Of a stretch of 64,000 bases of DNA, positions 12,787 through 25,100 are shown piece by piece. A program made the translations under genes and the position numbers. The notes under the pieces are model-generated. The model searched no databases. It was not told where the DNA came from and saw only the letters and a list, made by a program, of their open reading frames with translations. Source of the stretch: Saccoglossus kowalevskii (taxonomy: Eukaryota; Hemichordata; Enteropneusta; Harrimaniidae); contig NW_003114471.1 of assembly GCF_000003605.2 (NCBI RefSeq), positions 59,565-123,564 of the forward strand, given 5' to 3'. Each line of letters begins with the position of its first letter. The stretch's first letter is position 1.

Positions 12787-12849
12787 CGTGGCGGAGTGTT
12801 TGGAAGCTGCCGGTATAACAACAGGACTAGACATGGTGTTCCCGCACAT
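12787..12849 (-). CDS. LYPLA: acyl-protein thioesterase (LYPLA1/2-like), first coding exon
   Basis: Cytosolic serine hydrolase that removes palmitate from S-acylated proteins, and hydrolyses lysophospholipids. The exon encodes 21 residues starting MCGNTMSSPVVIPAASK and ends in phase 0 at a perfect GTAAGT donor (12781-12786). The MCGNTMS start is the same as the start of vertebrate LYPLA2 (MCGNTMSVPL) and nearly that of LYPLA1 (MCGNNMS). The break after ...SAT falls where the vertebrate genes break before VIFLHGLGDTG. The Cys at position 2 is a known palmitoylation site in this family. The catalytic Ser-Asp-His are on later exons that I did not find in this window, so the gene is partial here. 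It is divergent to the NIPAL gene on the plus strand. Confidence 0.85.
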
Positions 12850-13148
12850 AAAATGTTAACAAGAAAACCAAAATTGTCCGCTTTACTCGCTTATCAGAAT
12901 TCCTACAAGTTCAGACAGACAATTCCGAGCTCAGCTGGGTTTTTTTTTTACAATTTATCCAATAAATGTGTCCAAACCTCGTCAAAGAAGTCACCACAAA
13001 TTAGTGATGTTATCGGGTCAACGTAAATAAAATAGCTATTGACTGATCCGAATACACGTAGTATTTTTGATAGGGATTCACTCAGCTTTCACGTTCTTGC
13101 AGGTGACATGACACCAAAACGGATCAAGAGACCGGCAACTAATAGTTC

Positions 13149-13160
13149 TGCGCAAGCGCA
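13149..13160. promoter_or_regulatory. NRF1-like site upstream of the thioesterase gene
   Basis: TGCGCAAGCGCA matches 11 of 12 positions of the NRF1 palindrome (YGCGCAYGCGCR) and sits 300 bp upstream of the minus-strand start codon. Such sites are typical of housekeeping promoters. No TATA box was identified. Confidence 0.35.
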
Positions 13161-13505
13161 TTGATAATAGTACAGGTGAACTCGCGATACACGAGATTAT
13201 CGAGAACTGGGCACGTTATTTTGATGGATTTGAATCAGGGTCACAGGCTAAATCCAACAAAGCTTCAGTAGTTATGTATTATGGAATTCATGCGTCATTT
13301 TACCAATAGAAAAATGAGGAATTGAAAATTTAGGGGGGGGGGGGGATAGACGTATCCAGTATCGAATAAACTATCATGAGCTGTATTGTATTGTTTGATA
13401 CTGCATGCCAAAATCCGCAGAAATTATTTTTTTCCACCATTCTAGATACAATAAATCATTATAAATATTTATCTAAATATGATACAAAGGATAAATATGG
13501 CGATA

Positions 13506-13515
13506 AAATAATAAT

Positions 13516-13573
<58 letters not shown>

Positions 13574-13830
13574 CCTTTATTGAAATCATATCCTGTTCAG
13601 AGTCTGAATTTGTAAAATTCTATAAAGTTTCAGATACATATAAAATGGCAAGACAAAATATTTGGGAGTTTAAAGACAAAATGAAAGCATAATAAGATAA
13701 AATAAATAAATAAAAAGGACTGCTTAGAAAAACAAAACAGAAAAAGTATCCTAATGATATATATTTCAATTATAAATATTATAAGGCAGCTGGTATTTTT
13801 GTTTATGAGTGTCACTTCTTAAATTGAAGC
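13506..13830 (-). mobile_element. possible LINE 3' fragment with (ATT)n tail
   Basis: Read on the minus strand, an A/T-rich stretch ends in ...ttcaataaaggcattatt followed by about 22 ATT repeats. The AATAAA-plus-microsatellite tail suggests a non-LTR retrotransposon end. The (AAT)n tract itself is certain; the LINE assignment is not. Confidence 0.35.
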
Positions 13831-13872
13831 ACTCAAAGATATATTTTGCCAAATGAATTAGTGATTGTACAC

Positions 13873-13920
13873 GGTTATGAGACCCATATCGAACAGCGCG
13901 ACGACCGCCGCCTTTTAATA
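13873..13920. mobile_element. family A short MITE, terminal fragment
   Basis: gagacccatatcgaacag followed by gcgacgaccgccgcctttta is the right end of the short family A element (compare 41138-41275). Confidence 0.6.
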
Positions 13921-14516
13921 CCCCCTGTGCAGTTTAATAATAGTTGAATGTATCAAGTAAGAATATTGACTCTTCAACTTGCCAACAACAAATGCTTGGA
14001 CATGAGGTGTTTATATCACACGATATATTGTTTATTTATTATTGATATGAGTTGATAGTAGCCATTTATTTATTTTTGAACGTAAAAATGATTAAATTAA
14101 TTTGGTAGGAAAACAAATCTCCAACTTATATTAGGTTTAAGCAACATTTTTTGGCAAAATTTATTTCTAACCAAATTTTCGATAACATTTTTCAGTATCG
14201 AGTTGGAGATTCTTTCCTCCCCCATAAAATGTACATGTACATACTTGCAGTACAAATGAGTTTTCACCTTTTCACTACCAGACCTTCTCCCAAATGTTTC
14301 CGCACTTTTTTTCCATATTCTTCAATATTTCTGAAAATGAACCCTAATTTTGAAGCCAACAGACACAATTTGCGTCAACTTTCAGTTTTTACTCAAACAA
14401 TTTGGCTATATGGGACCAACACATGACAAAGAAGGTGTCACTCATCTGACTGGCAAAGGCGGTCTTTATACTATGATCACGTTACAGTTAAACTGAATTG
14501 GGACTGCCAGAAGGTA

Positions 14517-14685
14517 GTTAAAGCGAGAGGGTCGTCACCTGCGCACGCGCGGGAATTGAGTTCCAACCGACGATAACAACACACGCTAAAAACGCAAAGG
14601 CTTATGAGTAGAAGCTTGTTTGTAAACAATGACACGCTATGGCCACCTAACGCATGCGCAGGTGACGACTCCTCCGCTTTAATAT
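14517..14685. mobile_element. family C MITE, complete copy
   Basis: Left end GTTAAAGCGAGAGGGTCGTC and right end GCAGGTGACGACTCCTCCGC + TTTAA are imperfect inverted repeats. The interior holds gcgggaattgagttccaacc and gaagcttgtttgtaaacaatg. Other copies are at 34287-34385 (left-truncated) and 42026-42187 (inverted). No coding capacity. Confidence 0.75.
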
Positions 14686-14689
14686 AAAC

Positions 14690-16045
14690 AGGAGGTCTTT
14701 ATTTGAAGTTTTTCACAAACACAGGATGGATTTAGTGGTTTGTTTGAACAACGATTTAGTTTTACGATGAATCATACTAATTCATCGACATACAGTGTCA
14801 AACAACATTATTACATATTACATGCGTTCGTTCATATTGCATGTGTGCATATGTTGTGAGCCGCTTGCTGTATGGTTTTGTTAGACTGTGATGCAGCACA
14901 TTCCATCGTGATCACAACGAAATGCCCAGCTAAATCAATATTCACGTCATTTTGCCAAGTTTAAGACTTTCTTTTTCAATTTTATCATCAACATAGCTTA
15001 AGGTAATTAGCCTTGAGGACAAGTTACAACCGACGCCTTTCCACTTGAACTCTCGCAAAAAGAGCAAAGAAAAACAAAAGTTGTACTTGGCCCCGCCGCT
15101 GGTGGAGCTGTGCAGAGGGAGGTCCATTTTGAGGCGTAATCTTACATATATTTTTCACTCATTCAAATTCCAAATTGTGTCGCCTGGTTAATTGAAGCAC
15201 TATGAAATCTGACAGTCGAATATCTTTTTAGATATGGATAATAATATATATGCTAAATCCTGAATATTAAAGATGAAATATAAATAAGAACACGTAATTT
15301 GTAATACCGCCGATGACACTGTATATTATGATGTATTACTAGTATATGACTGTCCCACGACCGCGAGTAGCTGTTAGTGTTTGTTATGCTGCCCTCAACG
15401 ATATCGTTATTAAATTTCAGGACAATAACAGAGTGAAATAGTACAGAGACACGAGACTGGGGCCGAGCCTAATTATGAAATTTAGAGGCGAGTACTATTG
15501 TAGTACATAGCAAATATTCATTCAACTATTCATTGCACCTTTTTAATACGCATGTGCGCTGATGGTTTTAGTACGTACATTGTAAAATAACAATTACTAT
15601 ACATGCATATTAATGATTGCCATATTTTGCTGACTGACATTTTAAAATTACGATAAATTATAATCCACTTTGGGCATCAACATGTAGTAGACATGGATTA
15701 TCATAAATTAATATATTTTAGACCGTATTGCATGTTAAAATACACACCATAAACTAAAATAGTTGTTTTTGTCTACCACGAAATAACCATCATCTCTGAG
15801 AGAATGAACTACGGCTCGCAAACTACGCAGTGCGCATGAGCATTGATATATAGGTACGTACTATTAATTTAATGCGCGTGCGTGTATTTGATAGATTGGG
15901 AAATTTATCATAAACAACCCTGGATTTCCACTGGAAAAGGCGTTTGCAATATAGGTATCTTCCATGGTGTCACGATCTACCCGATGTCTTGAACAATAAT
16001 ATTTTGTAGAAAAGAAACTAGCTTTTATTTTGAAGAGTCATAAAT
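14690..16045. other. no recognised gene
   Basis: Mixed AT-rich DNA with some CpG-containing stretches. Open frames are short and lack splice or motif support. Confidence 0.5.
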
Positions 16046-16372
16046 AAAGGTGACACGTTTAGCGTAAAAAAACAAACGATTTGATTTTGAACTTGTATTT
16101 CATTTTATAGTATAGTCCAAAGTCCAAATTTCGATTTTTCAGAAGGTGAATATGGCGTTCAGATACAATAAATTCATCAAAATCAACCATCATCAATTCT
16201 GTATAGTTCATTATCAAGCGTGAAAAAAACATACAAAATGCTTTCGCGTTTGTCGAATCCTACGCGATGTCTTGACGCCACTACGACGCTATGACCTTTG
16301 CTTGTCTTTTTTACGTTCGATTTCACGCACAACGCGGGATCTCGCAGTGAACGGGAAATGACCTATTCTGCA
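16046..16372 (+). repeat. family G dispersed repeat, copy 1
   Basis: Shares acgatttgattttgaact, gctttcgcgtttgtcgaatc, ctacgacgctatgacctttg and gcgggatctcgcagtgaacg with copies at 22240-22600 and 61668-61945. The ends of the 22240 copy (ttttccgaacaattgcgaga and tctcgcagtgaacggaaaat) are weak inverted repeats, suggesting a degenerate non-autonomous DNA element. Confidence 0.7.
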
Positions 16373-17066
16373 CAAAGTCATATCTATTCCAAAAGATATG
16401 TTGGCATTTACAAATTGATATGAATAAAGGAATTAACTTTGTGAAACTTAAAAAGCTTCAAACAACTAGATCAAAATTGAATGATCCGAGAAGATTAGCC
16501 ATTCAAAGTCGAAAGATGATTATCCATGGCAACGACATCCCGAATCATTTATTCTTTGATATTGATGGGAAAATATGTATTAAATTAATCACATGAAATA
16601 TTGCATTGTTTTTATTTGGAAATGCTATTGAATCTTCTGACTTTACCAGTGAGCATTTTCATTGTTAATGAAGTAGCGCAACTTACACCATATTACCACG
16701 ACATGAATGAACTCAGGAAAGTGAACACATTTTACAGAAAAATTGCATTGAATATCTATTCAAAAAATAAAGGTAATAAACAATTCTGCCAGAAAATACA
16801 AAACTTGATTATGCCCTAGAATTTCTACAAAGAATCGCATGCTTACAGGGAAACATTTTAATTTTATAGTGAATCATGACGTCCTAAGGCATTATCAAGA
16901 TTCATTTATCAAAGAGGATTATATAAAACAATCTTACAAAGTATGCAACGTTGTCCACATTTCCAATCAATTTCCATTAAAAACAAAAGAATTGTGCACA
17001 TCATGCAAGAGGGCCCTAGACTGCATCCAGAAACAAGCAAAGTTTAGCCGAGATATTTAAGGCATC

Positions 17067-17391
17067 CTCGGGGGCGGAGATACGTCACAAGACGTTCCAC
17101 GTTGCTAAGACGCGCACCACTGTACATGCATTTCTATGGGCTCTGTGCGCGCTGCTGTGGAACGCCGGTCGAGCCGGTGAAAATTCGAGAAAACAACACA
17201 AACTCAACTTTGAAGTAATCCTGAACAACCAAATCTATATGTTACACACGTAGGGTTAATCTTGTTACACTGTTCAGGGGAGTCTCAACAACCATCCCTA
17301 AGTACCGTTTTCTGCGAGTTTTCGGCCTTTGTTTTCACCGCGAAGGTTGCGAAGCGGTGAAAATGCCAGGATGTCTGCCCCGAGGATACTA
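17067..17391. mobile_element. family B MITE, complete copy
   Basis: Left end CATCCTCGGGGGCGGAGATA and right end GTCTGCCCCGAGGATAC form terminal inverted repeats. It shares acgtcacaagacgttccacg, tggaacgccggtcgagc and ggttgttgagactctcctga-type blocks with 33189-33618. No coding capacity. Confidence 0.8.
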
Positions 17392-17434
17392 CTAGATAGT
17401 TTTCTTTTATGACTCTAAAGTTGGCGTGTTCACA

Positions 17435-17474
17435 ATGTTGTCGCTCAATGGACGCGTGATTAGCGCCCTTTACG
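17435..17474 (+). CDS. possible alternative first exon of the NIPAL gene
   Basis: ATG followed by 13 codons (MLSLNGRVISALY + G) ends in phase 1 at a GTGAGT donor. Exon 2 of the NIPAL gene has a second, in-phase acceptor 7 nt inside the first (AG at 23750-23751), which would give ...LYGIGCALAIFG. It lies just downstream of a MITE, and nothing else supports transcription here. The exon at 19079 is preferred. Confidence 0.2.
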
Positions 17475-18465
17475 GTGAGTATGGTGCAAATGTTCTATAT
17501 TCTCACCTTACATAAATGTGTGTAATTGTAAATAACGATAATCGACATTTCAAAACTGCATTACAAGATTATGGTATCAGTTAAAATTAATTATTGGGTG
17601 ACGTCACTCATTGACACTTGCAACTTTTAGTTCGAGGTCGCATGTCCTTGGTTTCGTGTGACATAATTCGATCTAATAGTAAGAAAATAGTTGCAGAAAA
17701 AATAAACATTGTACGAAGTATCCACCGCGACTTTCAATGGCCTTTCCCACTAATTAGGCAATTCGTTAACTTCCCGGTATTTTCTTCTACAATTCAAAGT
17801 TCCTAGAAAAAAAAGCGGTAAAGCAATTGTTATTCCAAAAGACTTACATTCCCTGTTGCTGACTTTAAACATTATAAAGAATAAGGATATGTCGCATCTA
17901 CTAATTTAATGGGTCCACGTTGATTTTTTTTTAATTTCTACCCCCATTTAATCAAGTTCGCGGGTGGCTGTTGAAGACAATGAATATGACGACAATGACG
18001 TCCCTAAACATCTTATAAAATCACGGCTTTTGTTTAAATTAGTCGCTAATCACTTTTGCTCGCATCTGTGACAATGTACTAGTAAATCTCTGATCGTGCC
18101 ACGACGACCGACAACATAATTAAAACTTCACTTTGTAACTGTCCCACTGTAGATGGAGAAACTAATTTTTATCATCACTTTCTCATTCAAACACCGGTCT
18201 AACAACAACAACAACAACAACAACAGACAACCACCTGTATGAATAACCACCCGCATACGGTTACATGTCTCTAACTGTCACGCGAGGATTGCGTAGAAGT
18301 CGGGCGTGGAAACTCAAACACGCGTGGCAGACTACATTTATCCTGGATAGGCACTGCGTCACTCAGAATATCGTTGACTTCAAGTTTGTTGCCGGGTTTT
18401 GTTGTAATGGTATGACAATTATCAGTCGTAATGCGCTCGCCCTCCCCCGACAACACAGGAAATAC
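17475..18465. other. no recognised gene
   Basis: Intergenic DNA with a short (AAC)n run at about 18200-18226. Nothing else recognised. Confidence 0.5.
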
Positions 18466-18808
18466 AATATAGAGGGGGGCAAGGGTTATTTTCGTTCAAC
18501 GTAATTGTAATATTTTTTTGTGCGTACAACGTAAATTGAAAAAATATTTTTTTCGTACACTTTAAAAATGTGTCATTTGTCTCGGTACGTACAAGAATTT
18601 ACATCGAAATAAAAAAAGTCGTAAAGAGTAATCCAGGGAAATTACATTTTCGAAACTGTAAAACGACTAGATGACACAATTCACTGCAAAATTCAATTTT
18701 CAATGTAAACTGTAAAAACGTCTTTTGTTTCTTTGTAAATTGTAAAAAGCCCTTTTATTTCCCGTAAAACTGTACCAGCTACCCCCCTTGCCCCCCCCCA
18801 ATATAAGG
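18466..18808. mobile_element. family F MITE-like element
   Basis: Left end ATATAGAGGGGGGCAAGGG and right end CCCCCCTTGCCCCCCCCCAA are inverted repeats about 340 bp apart. The interior alternates AT-rich tracts with repeated nnGTAAAnTGTAAAA blocks. Single copy in this window. Confidence 0.55.
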
Positions 18809-19078
18809 CACGTTTGCTATATAACAAATTAAACTACTAGTATGACCTATTGCAGCCATGTTTATTATTGATAAGCTAAGGGGTCAATACGCCCCTATGA
18901 ATGACGTTTCTATTCACCCCTGATAGGAGTTATTTTCTGCTGGTTCGTTCTCCCTTTCATTCACCAAGCTTAAGTTTGCACTGGGAAATCACATTTCAGC
19001 GAATGGATATTTTGAAATCAATATGGACATGAGCTCAGAAACGTGCTTTTTTCGGCCGTTTTATGAAAGAACGACAGA

Positions 19079-19105
19079 ATGACGGTTCATTTGACAGAAA
19101 ATGAG
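19079..19105 (+). CDS. NIPAL2: NIPAL exon 1 (preferred first coding exon)
   Basis: ATG plus eight codons (MTVHLTENE) ending in phase 0 at GTAAGC; an in-frame TGA lies 15 nt upstream, so this is the first Met. Joined to exon 2 it reads TENELIGIGCALAIFG, resembling NIPAL3 KENLIGALLAIFG. Very short N-terminus; assignment is by phase and this junction match. Confidence 0.5.
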
Positions 19106-22100
19106 GTAAGCGCAGAAAATGTAAGCGACCCGATGACGGATATGTGTGCCCGAGAGTGCGTAGGAGATATGCTAGCTTAATCCGTCAATATATCGCTACA
19201 CGCCTTTCATTTATGTAATATTATTGTGCTGAATGATCCCACGAATGATTCAATCACATACATTCCTTGCTGGTATTACGATTACAACTCGAAATCCAGC
19301 AATTAACTAAGTTAAAAAAAACACCGATTTTAAGAAAATCACTCTATAAACAAACTATTTATTAAAATGCCCCTATGTAAAGTACGCACAAAAAAAACAT
19401 TCGACCCGCTGTATTCGAAACATACATCGCTGTGAAATCGCTGTTTTGCAGATCAAAACATCAAATTATGAACCAGAGATTCCATTTCAATGTTTATTTT
19501 GGTCCGCATCCTCATTTGAAAGCTCCAATGCACGTACTACTAGCACATATCATATACGTACTATATATAGACGTGCTACTCAATATATACTAAAATATGA
19601 CGTAGTGTTCGCTGCATGTTACAGCCACGACAAAATGGTGTCACGTATCTTGTTTTAGTCATTGTTGTGTTTTTTTTTTTTTTTTTTTGTCATATTCGTT
19701 TCGATGCAAATAAATTTAGAACGAAGCAGCTTAAAACGCGGTGGTCGTCGCGCAGCGCGTGTTCGAATTTCATGTAAATAAACAATGTATTTTACATGCG
19801 TTGTATACGTCGCTATGAGTCCCGTATCGAACAGGACGCGGCACGAAGATTGCCGCCCTTTAATTTAAAACTACAAGACTGGTGAACATATTTACAACCT
19901 CGCCAAAACAGAACCAATTAAGGCTTATTTAGCATCAAATAAATGAAACATTCACTCTCAGCTGCATTAAAACTGACGCCATAACACGATTTCTTGTTTA
20001 CTTGGAGGTGGACCGGTTATAATGACTTAACAGTCATGATTCGCTAACTAACATTCTTTTACCCAATAGCAGTATCCCATATTTACTGTTACTATAGAAA
20101 ACAACTACCGCGTGATTTATTTTTTTATTTGTGGAATGGCAAAACCTCTACGAGTGGCTCTTTAAAAAGACAGGTTTAGAATTTATATAAACATAGTATG
20201 CAGTCTACATAGAATGTATTTCCACTAATTTTAAAACACTATAGAAAGTGACCGACGGAGCAGATCTGCACATTTTTCTACAAATGGAGAAAATCGAAGT
20301 TTGGCTATTAAATCAGGAATCCAATTTTTACCAAAATGCTAGACGATTTTATATTTGAAATTCGTCTAGTACGAAGTTTTATTTTTAGGATCGAACGCAG
20401 CTAACTAGTGAATCGTGATATGCGTAAATTTAAATCACTACAAATTCTACTGATCGAAATAAAAGACAAAGAGCAGTTAAACATGTTTCCATGGGAATAA
20501 TGACTTTGTGATAATTTTTACTACAGCTTTAAATCCGGCTCAGGTTAATATTTTGAATTGAAAATATATCAAAACACGTAACACTGAGGTTCATAATTCA
20601 GAACTAGTTTTTCTTTGAAATTTCAAACATCCAATCAAAAGGAAAAACGTTTCAGCGAATTTCTACATGTTTTATCCGCGTTTTAGCAAGGATTTGGTCT
20701 ACTGAAATCATAGACTGTATATACGCTCATTCTGTTAAGCTGACAAATGTAAAGTGAAAATGATTATTCAAGCATTGCTATTCCGTATCACAGGGCAGTA
20801 AATTTAAATTAGTCAAATTAAATCGCAATCAATTGTATAATCGTTATACATAATATGTCAGCGAATGTCGAAAACTCAGTTTGATTGAAAAAGTCATTTA
20901 TAAAATTATTTATATGTTTCATAATATGTATTTATTACTAATTTGTACGTGTATGTTTATGCGTTTATTTTAGCGAACCAAAATATTCAGATAGCAAACT
21001 TTTCTATTCCTTTTTTTCAAGTTCCAATTGTTTTGATCACATTTTTGACAAGATTGTCCCCTCGGCGTCGGAGTTGTCGAATTCGTGATCTCCGTCAAAG
21101 TAGTTAGCATATATTCACTTACCACTGAGTCTTAAACAAATACTATATTGCTAAATAGATGATAGAATAGATTACTTTCCTTGAAAACCCACGGAAGTGT
21201 TGTCAATGCACAATACCACATACTTATTTCAATAATTCCAACATTTGACCGACTTTTCAAATTATTAAGACTAAATTATTATAGGTTTTCTAAAAAAAAA
21301 AACTATTTTATTTTTATTCTGAAATTTAAATTCCCGATTTATCACATAACGTGAACTGCATTGCCTTTAATTTTTTTTCTAAAATTCTGTCATAAAAAAC
21401 AACACGCATTAAAAAACTGTAACGCTCACCGTTGACGAGTTTTAAGATCCGGGGCACGTGGTGACCGGAAGCATATGGGCAAACTTGAAACCCTTCCCTG
21501 GTAAAAAGTATCAATATATATCTAAAAATCGCCCGGTAACATAACAAAGTAAACAAATTATATGTAGTTATAAAATGGTTACTTATGGTTGTCGTGAATT
21601 ACAAGGAAAATCTGATTAATGGTAATTTTTATTTCATGAATACTACGATGCAGACTTTACGTTTTCAACTTTGTGAAATTCGTTTATTTTTATGAAGGAA
21701 AATACAGTAATTTTATCAAATAAAATCAAATCTATTAAAGTTATTGTTTATTGCATAAGTTGTTACGGTTAAACACGCTACATATTTTGTAATTTCATTT
21801 AGCTCTTTTCAGTCATAATTCAAGATGAAATTAAAAAATATAGAGAATATGACAAATTATGTTTTTTTATTTAATATTCACCCGTAATCGGCAATTAAGA
21901 CAATTATTATTAGTATGCATATGAAGTACATTCCGGTATAGAATATTCTAAATATATTTCTGAATTCACTTGTCGATATCATTTTGTTTTCAGTTTTTTC
22001 ACAATGTCGAAAACAGAAAGTGCCATGAAACAATGTCTTAACACGGACTCTTATCACGTGTTCAGATCAATAATCACTTTTGAAATTGTTATAAATTGTT

Positions 22101-25100
22101 TTCTCGTGTCCTATGTAATAGATCGCATGCCTGCAAACGACGTTAATCATTTGAGTGTTACAATTTTGCCTGCTTAATGTATTTTATTATAGTGATTTTA
22201 TATTTTTGAACCAAATGGTCATAATTTCCAATAGGTGATTTTCCGAACAATTGCGAGATCTCGCGAGATGCATGAAAGACGCGCGTCGAACGTCTGCTGC
22301 AAAAATCGAACGATTTGATTTTGAACTAGAATTTCTTTATTTCGCAGCTTATATTGACCGGCCGATCTTCGACAGAGGAATATTGCTTCCGAATACCCTT
22401 ACTTAATCGAAATTGCCTATCATCAAATGTGGACAGCACATTATTAAGCATGGAAATGTCCCCGAAATACTTTCGCGTTTGTCGAATCCCACGCAATGTT
22501 TGACGCGACTACGACGCTATGACCTTTGTTTGTCCTGTTTTTACGTTCGATTTCACGCATAACGCGTGATTCTCGCAGTGAACGGAAAATGGTCTATTGA
22601 TTACAACTCTTGATCAAAATGTAGGAAACATTATGAAAACATGATGTAGGTTTAAAAGGCGGTAGTCGTCTCGCTGCGCATGTGCGAGATGTATGGGTCT
22701 CATATAAACAAAGATGGCGACTTTGACTGTTACGCAGTTCAACGAGTACGAACTAAGACGTTTACAAGCTTTAATTAAGTAATTTTCATACTATTGGAAG
22801 GTATCGAAGGAGTCACCGGCAGTAATCAGTGCAAGTCACGCCCAGGTCAAACCCGCCTCATACTTGTGATTTCCATTTGAAGAGCGCATTGGATTGTGGG
22901 AAAATCAATGTTTATCAACACAAATGTCGCACATGCGCAGCGCGACGACTACAGCGCTTTAAAGTGTGACAGTCGTCGTGCCGCGTCCTGTTCGATATGG
23001 GACTCACAGTGACGTACACAACGCATACAAATACTTTGTTTACTTACATGAAATTCGAACACGCGCTACGCGACGACCACCGCGCTTTGAAATATGTGAA
23101 TGTTGACAAAAGTTGACTTTGCCGCTGAAAGGTTTAAACATGTTAAAACTTACTAGTCGCACGTACAGTACTATGCTATACAAATATTATATTTTTAGGA
23201 CAGCGTCCAACAGATAATTTAAGACAACAACATCTACCATGATAAATAAATAATTTCACCACGCAAATAGGTGATAAATGGAAAGGTGTATTCACTATCA
23301 TAGCAACCAATGGTTTCAAAACAAAATGGCCGTCAATGCAGTATTTTAACCAATATTTTCTCAGAAATTAGTTAGGTGGCCCGTAAATTTTCTTGACAAT
23401 AATATTTTTTTTTATTTGAGGGTTTATGTATGCCGAGGTTCTATTAATATATAATTTGTATCTCTGTGATATCAAGAAAAAAATGAAGGACAAGCATTTC
23501 TTCACAATTGGGAGTAACTCGGTAGACTTATTATTCTTTTCAATATGCCCATTTTCTATTTCAAAACGGCCGCCAAAATGTTTACCGTTATGATGGAATT
23601 GCAAAACCACCATTTCCATTGAAACAAATTCTGGTATCTCCGATATTTTAATGTTTTTTTCACTTTTTTGAAAGAAACCGAATAACCGAATATTGGATTA
23701 TAGTTTCATCTTTATATTCATGGTTATTTTTTTTTTAATTATAGCTTATAGGTATTGGTTGTGCCCTTGCAATCTTTGGTAATTTCGTGATCAGCTGCTC
23801 ACTTAATTTACAGGTACGTATAAGAATGACAATATCCGCTCTAACACCTGACTGCATCAACCAATCACATAACAGAATATCTGTTATCACACGACACTAT
23901 TCATTAGTTATTACATCGGCATTTTTGCATAATATCTCAAATGACATTATTACGCCACAATATTGTATACTAGTATGTCGTACAATATCTATGATATTAC
24001 ACATCTGATATTATACAACAATATCGTTTATTATTTTACAATATCGTTTATTGTCCCACAGAGTCTGGTATCACACAACAATAACATCGATTATAACACA
24101 ACAGATGATATCACACAACAACATCGCCTAGTATTGCACAATAGGGACATTAAACATTTGATCATAATTATTGTTGAATAACGAAACATCTCAGAAAACT
24201 TTGACCCCTGACCTCATAGTACTTTGGTTATTATTGCTTAGAAATTTGTACATATGAAGATTCTGAAACAAGGCCTCGCGCCAGAGAAATACCTCAGAAA
24301 AAAAATATGGTGGTTTGCTATCATACTGATGGGAGTGGGCGAGATTGGAAACTTCATGGCTTATGGCTATGCTCCAGCCTCCACGGTGGCGCCTCTCGGT
24401 ATAACGACCATCATAGGTAAGATTATTATGGGTATGGGTGTGCTCCTACTTCCACGGTGGCGCCTCTCGGTATAACGACCATCATAGGTAAGGTTATTAT
24501 GGGTATGGATGTGCTCCTGCCTCTACGATGGCACCCCTTGGTATAACGACCATCATAGGTAAGGTTATTATGGGCATGGGTATGCTCCTGCCTCTACGAT
24601 GGCGCCCCTTGGTATAACGACCATCATAGGTAAGGTTATTATGGGCATGGGTATGCTCCTGCCTCTACGATGGCGCCCCTTGGTATAACGACCATCATAG
24701 GTAAGGTTATTATGGGCATGGGTATGCTCCTGCCTCTACGATGGCGCCCCTTGGTATAACGACCATCATAGGTAAGGTTATTATGGGTATGGATGTGCTC
24801 CTGCCTCCACGGTGGCGCCTCTCGGTATAACGACCGTCATATGTAAGGTTATTATGGGTATGGGTGTGCTCCATCCTCCACGGTGGCGTCTCTCGGTATA
24901 ACGACCAGCATAGCTAATGTTATTATGGGTATGGGTGTGCTACTGCCTCCACGGTTGCGTCTCTCGGTATAACGACCATCATAGGTAAGGTTATTATGGG
25001 TATGGATGTGCTCCTGCCTCTACGATGGCGCCTCTTGGTATAACGACCACCATAGGTAAGGTTATTATGGGCATGGGTATGCTCCTGCCTCCACGGTGGC

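Larger units (their letters stand above)
13161..14516. other. intergenic; LINE-like tail and MITE debris
   Basis: A poly(G) run at about 13332-13344, an (AAT)n tract at 13506-13572, and a family A fragment at 13873-13920. No gene recognised. Confidence 0.5.
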
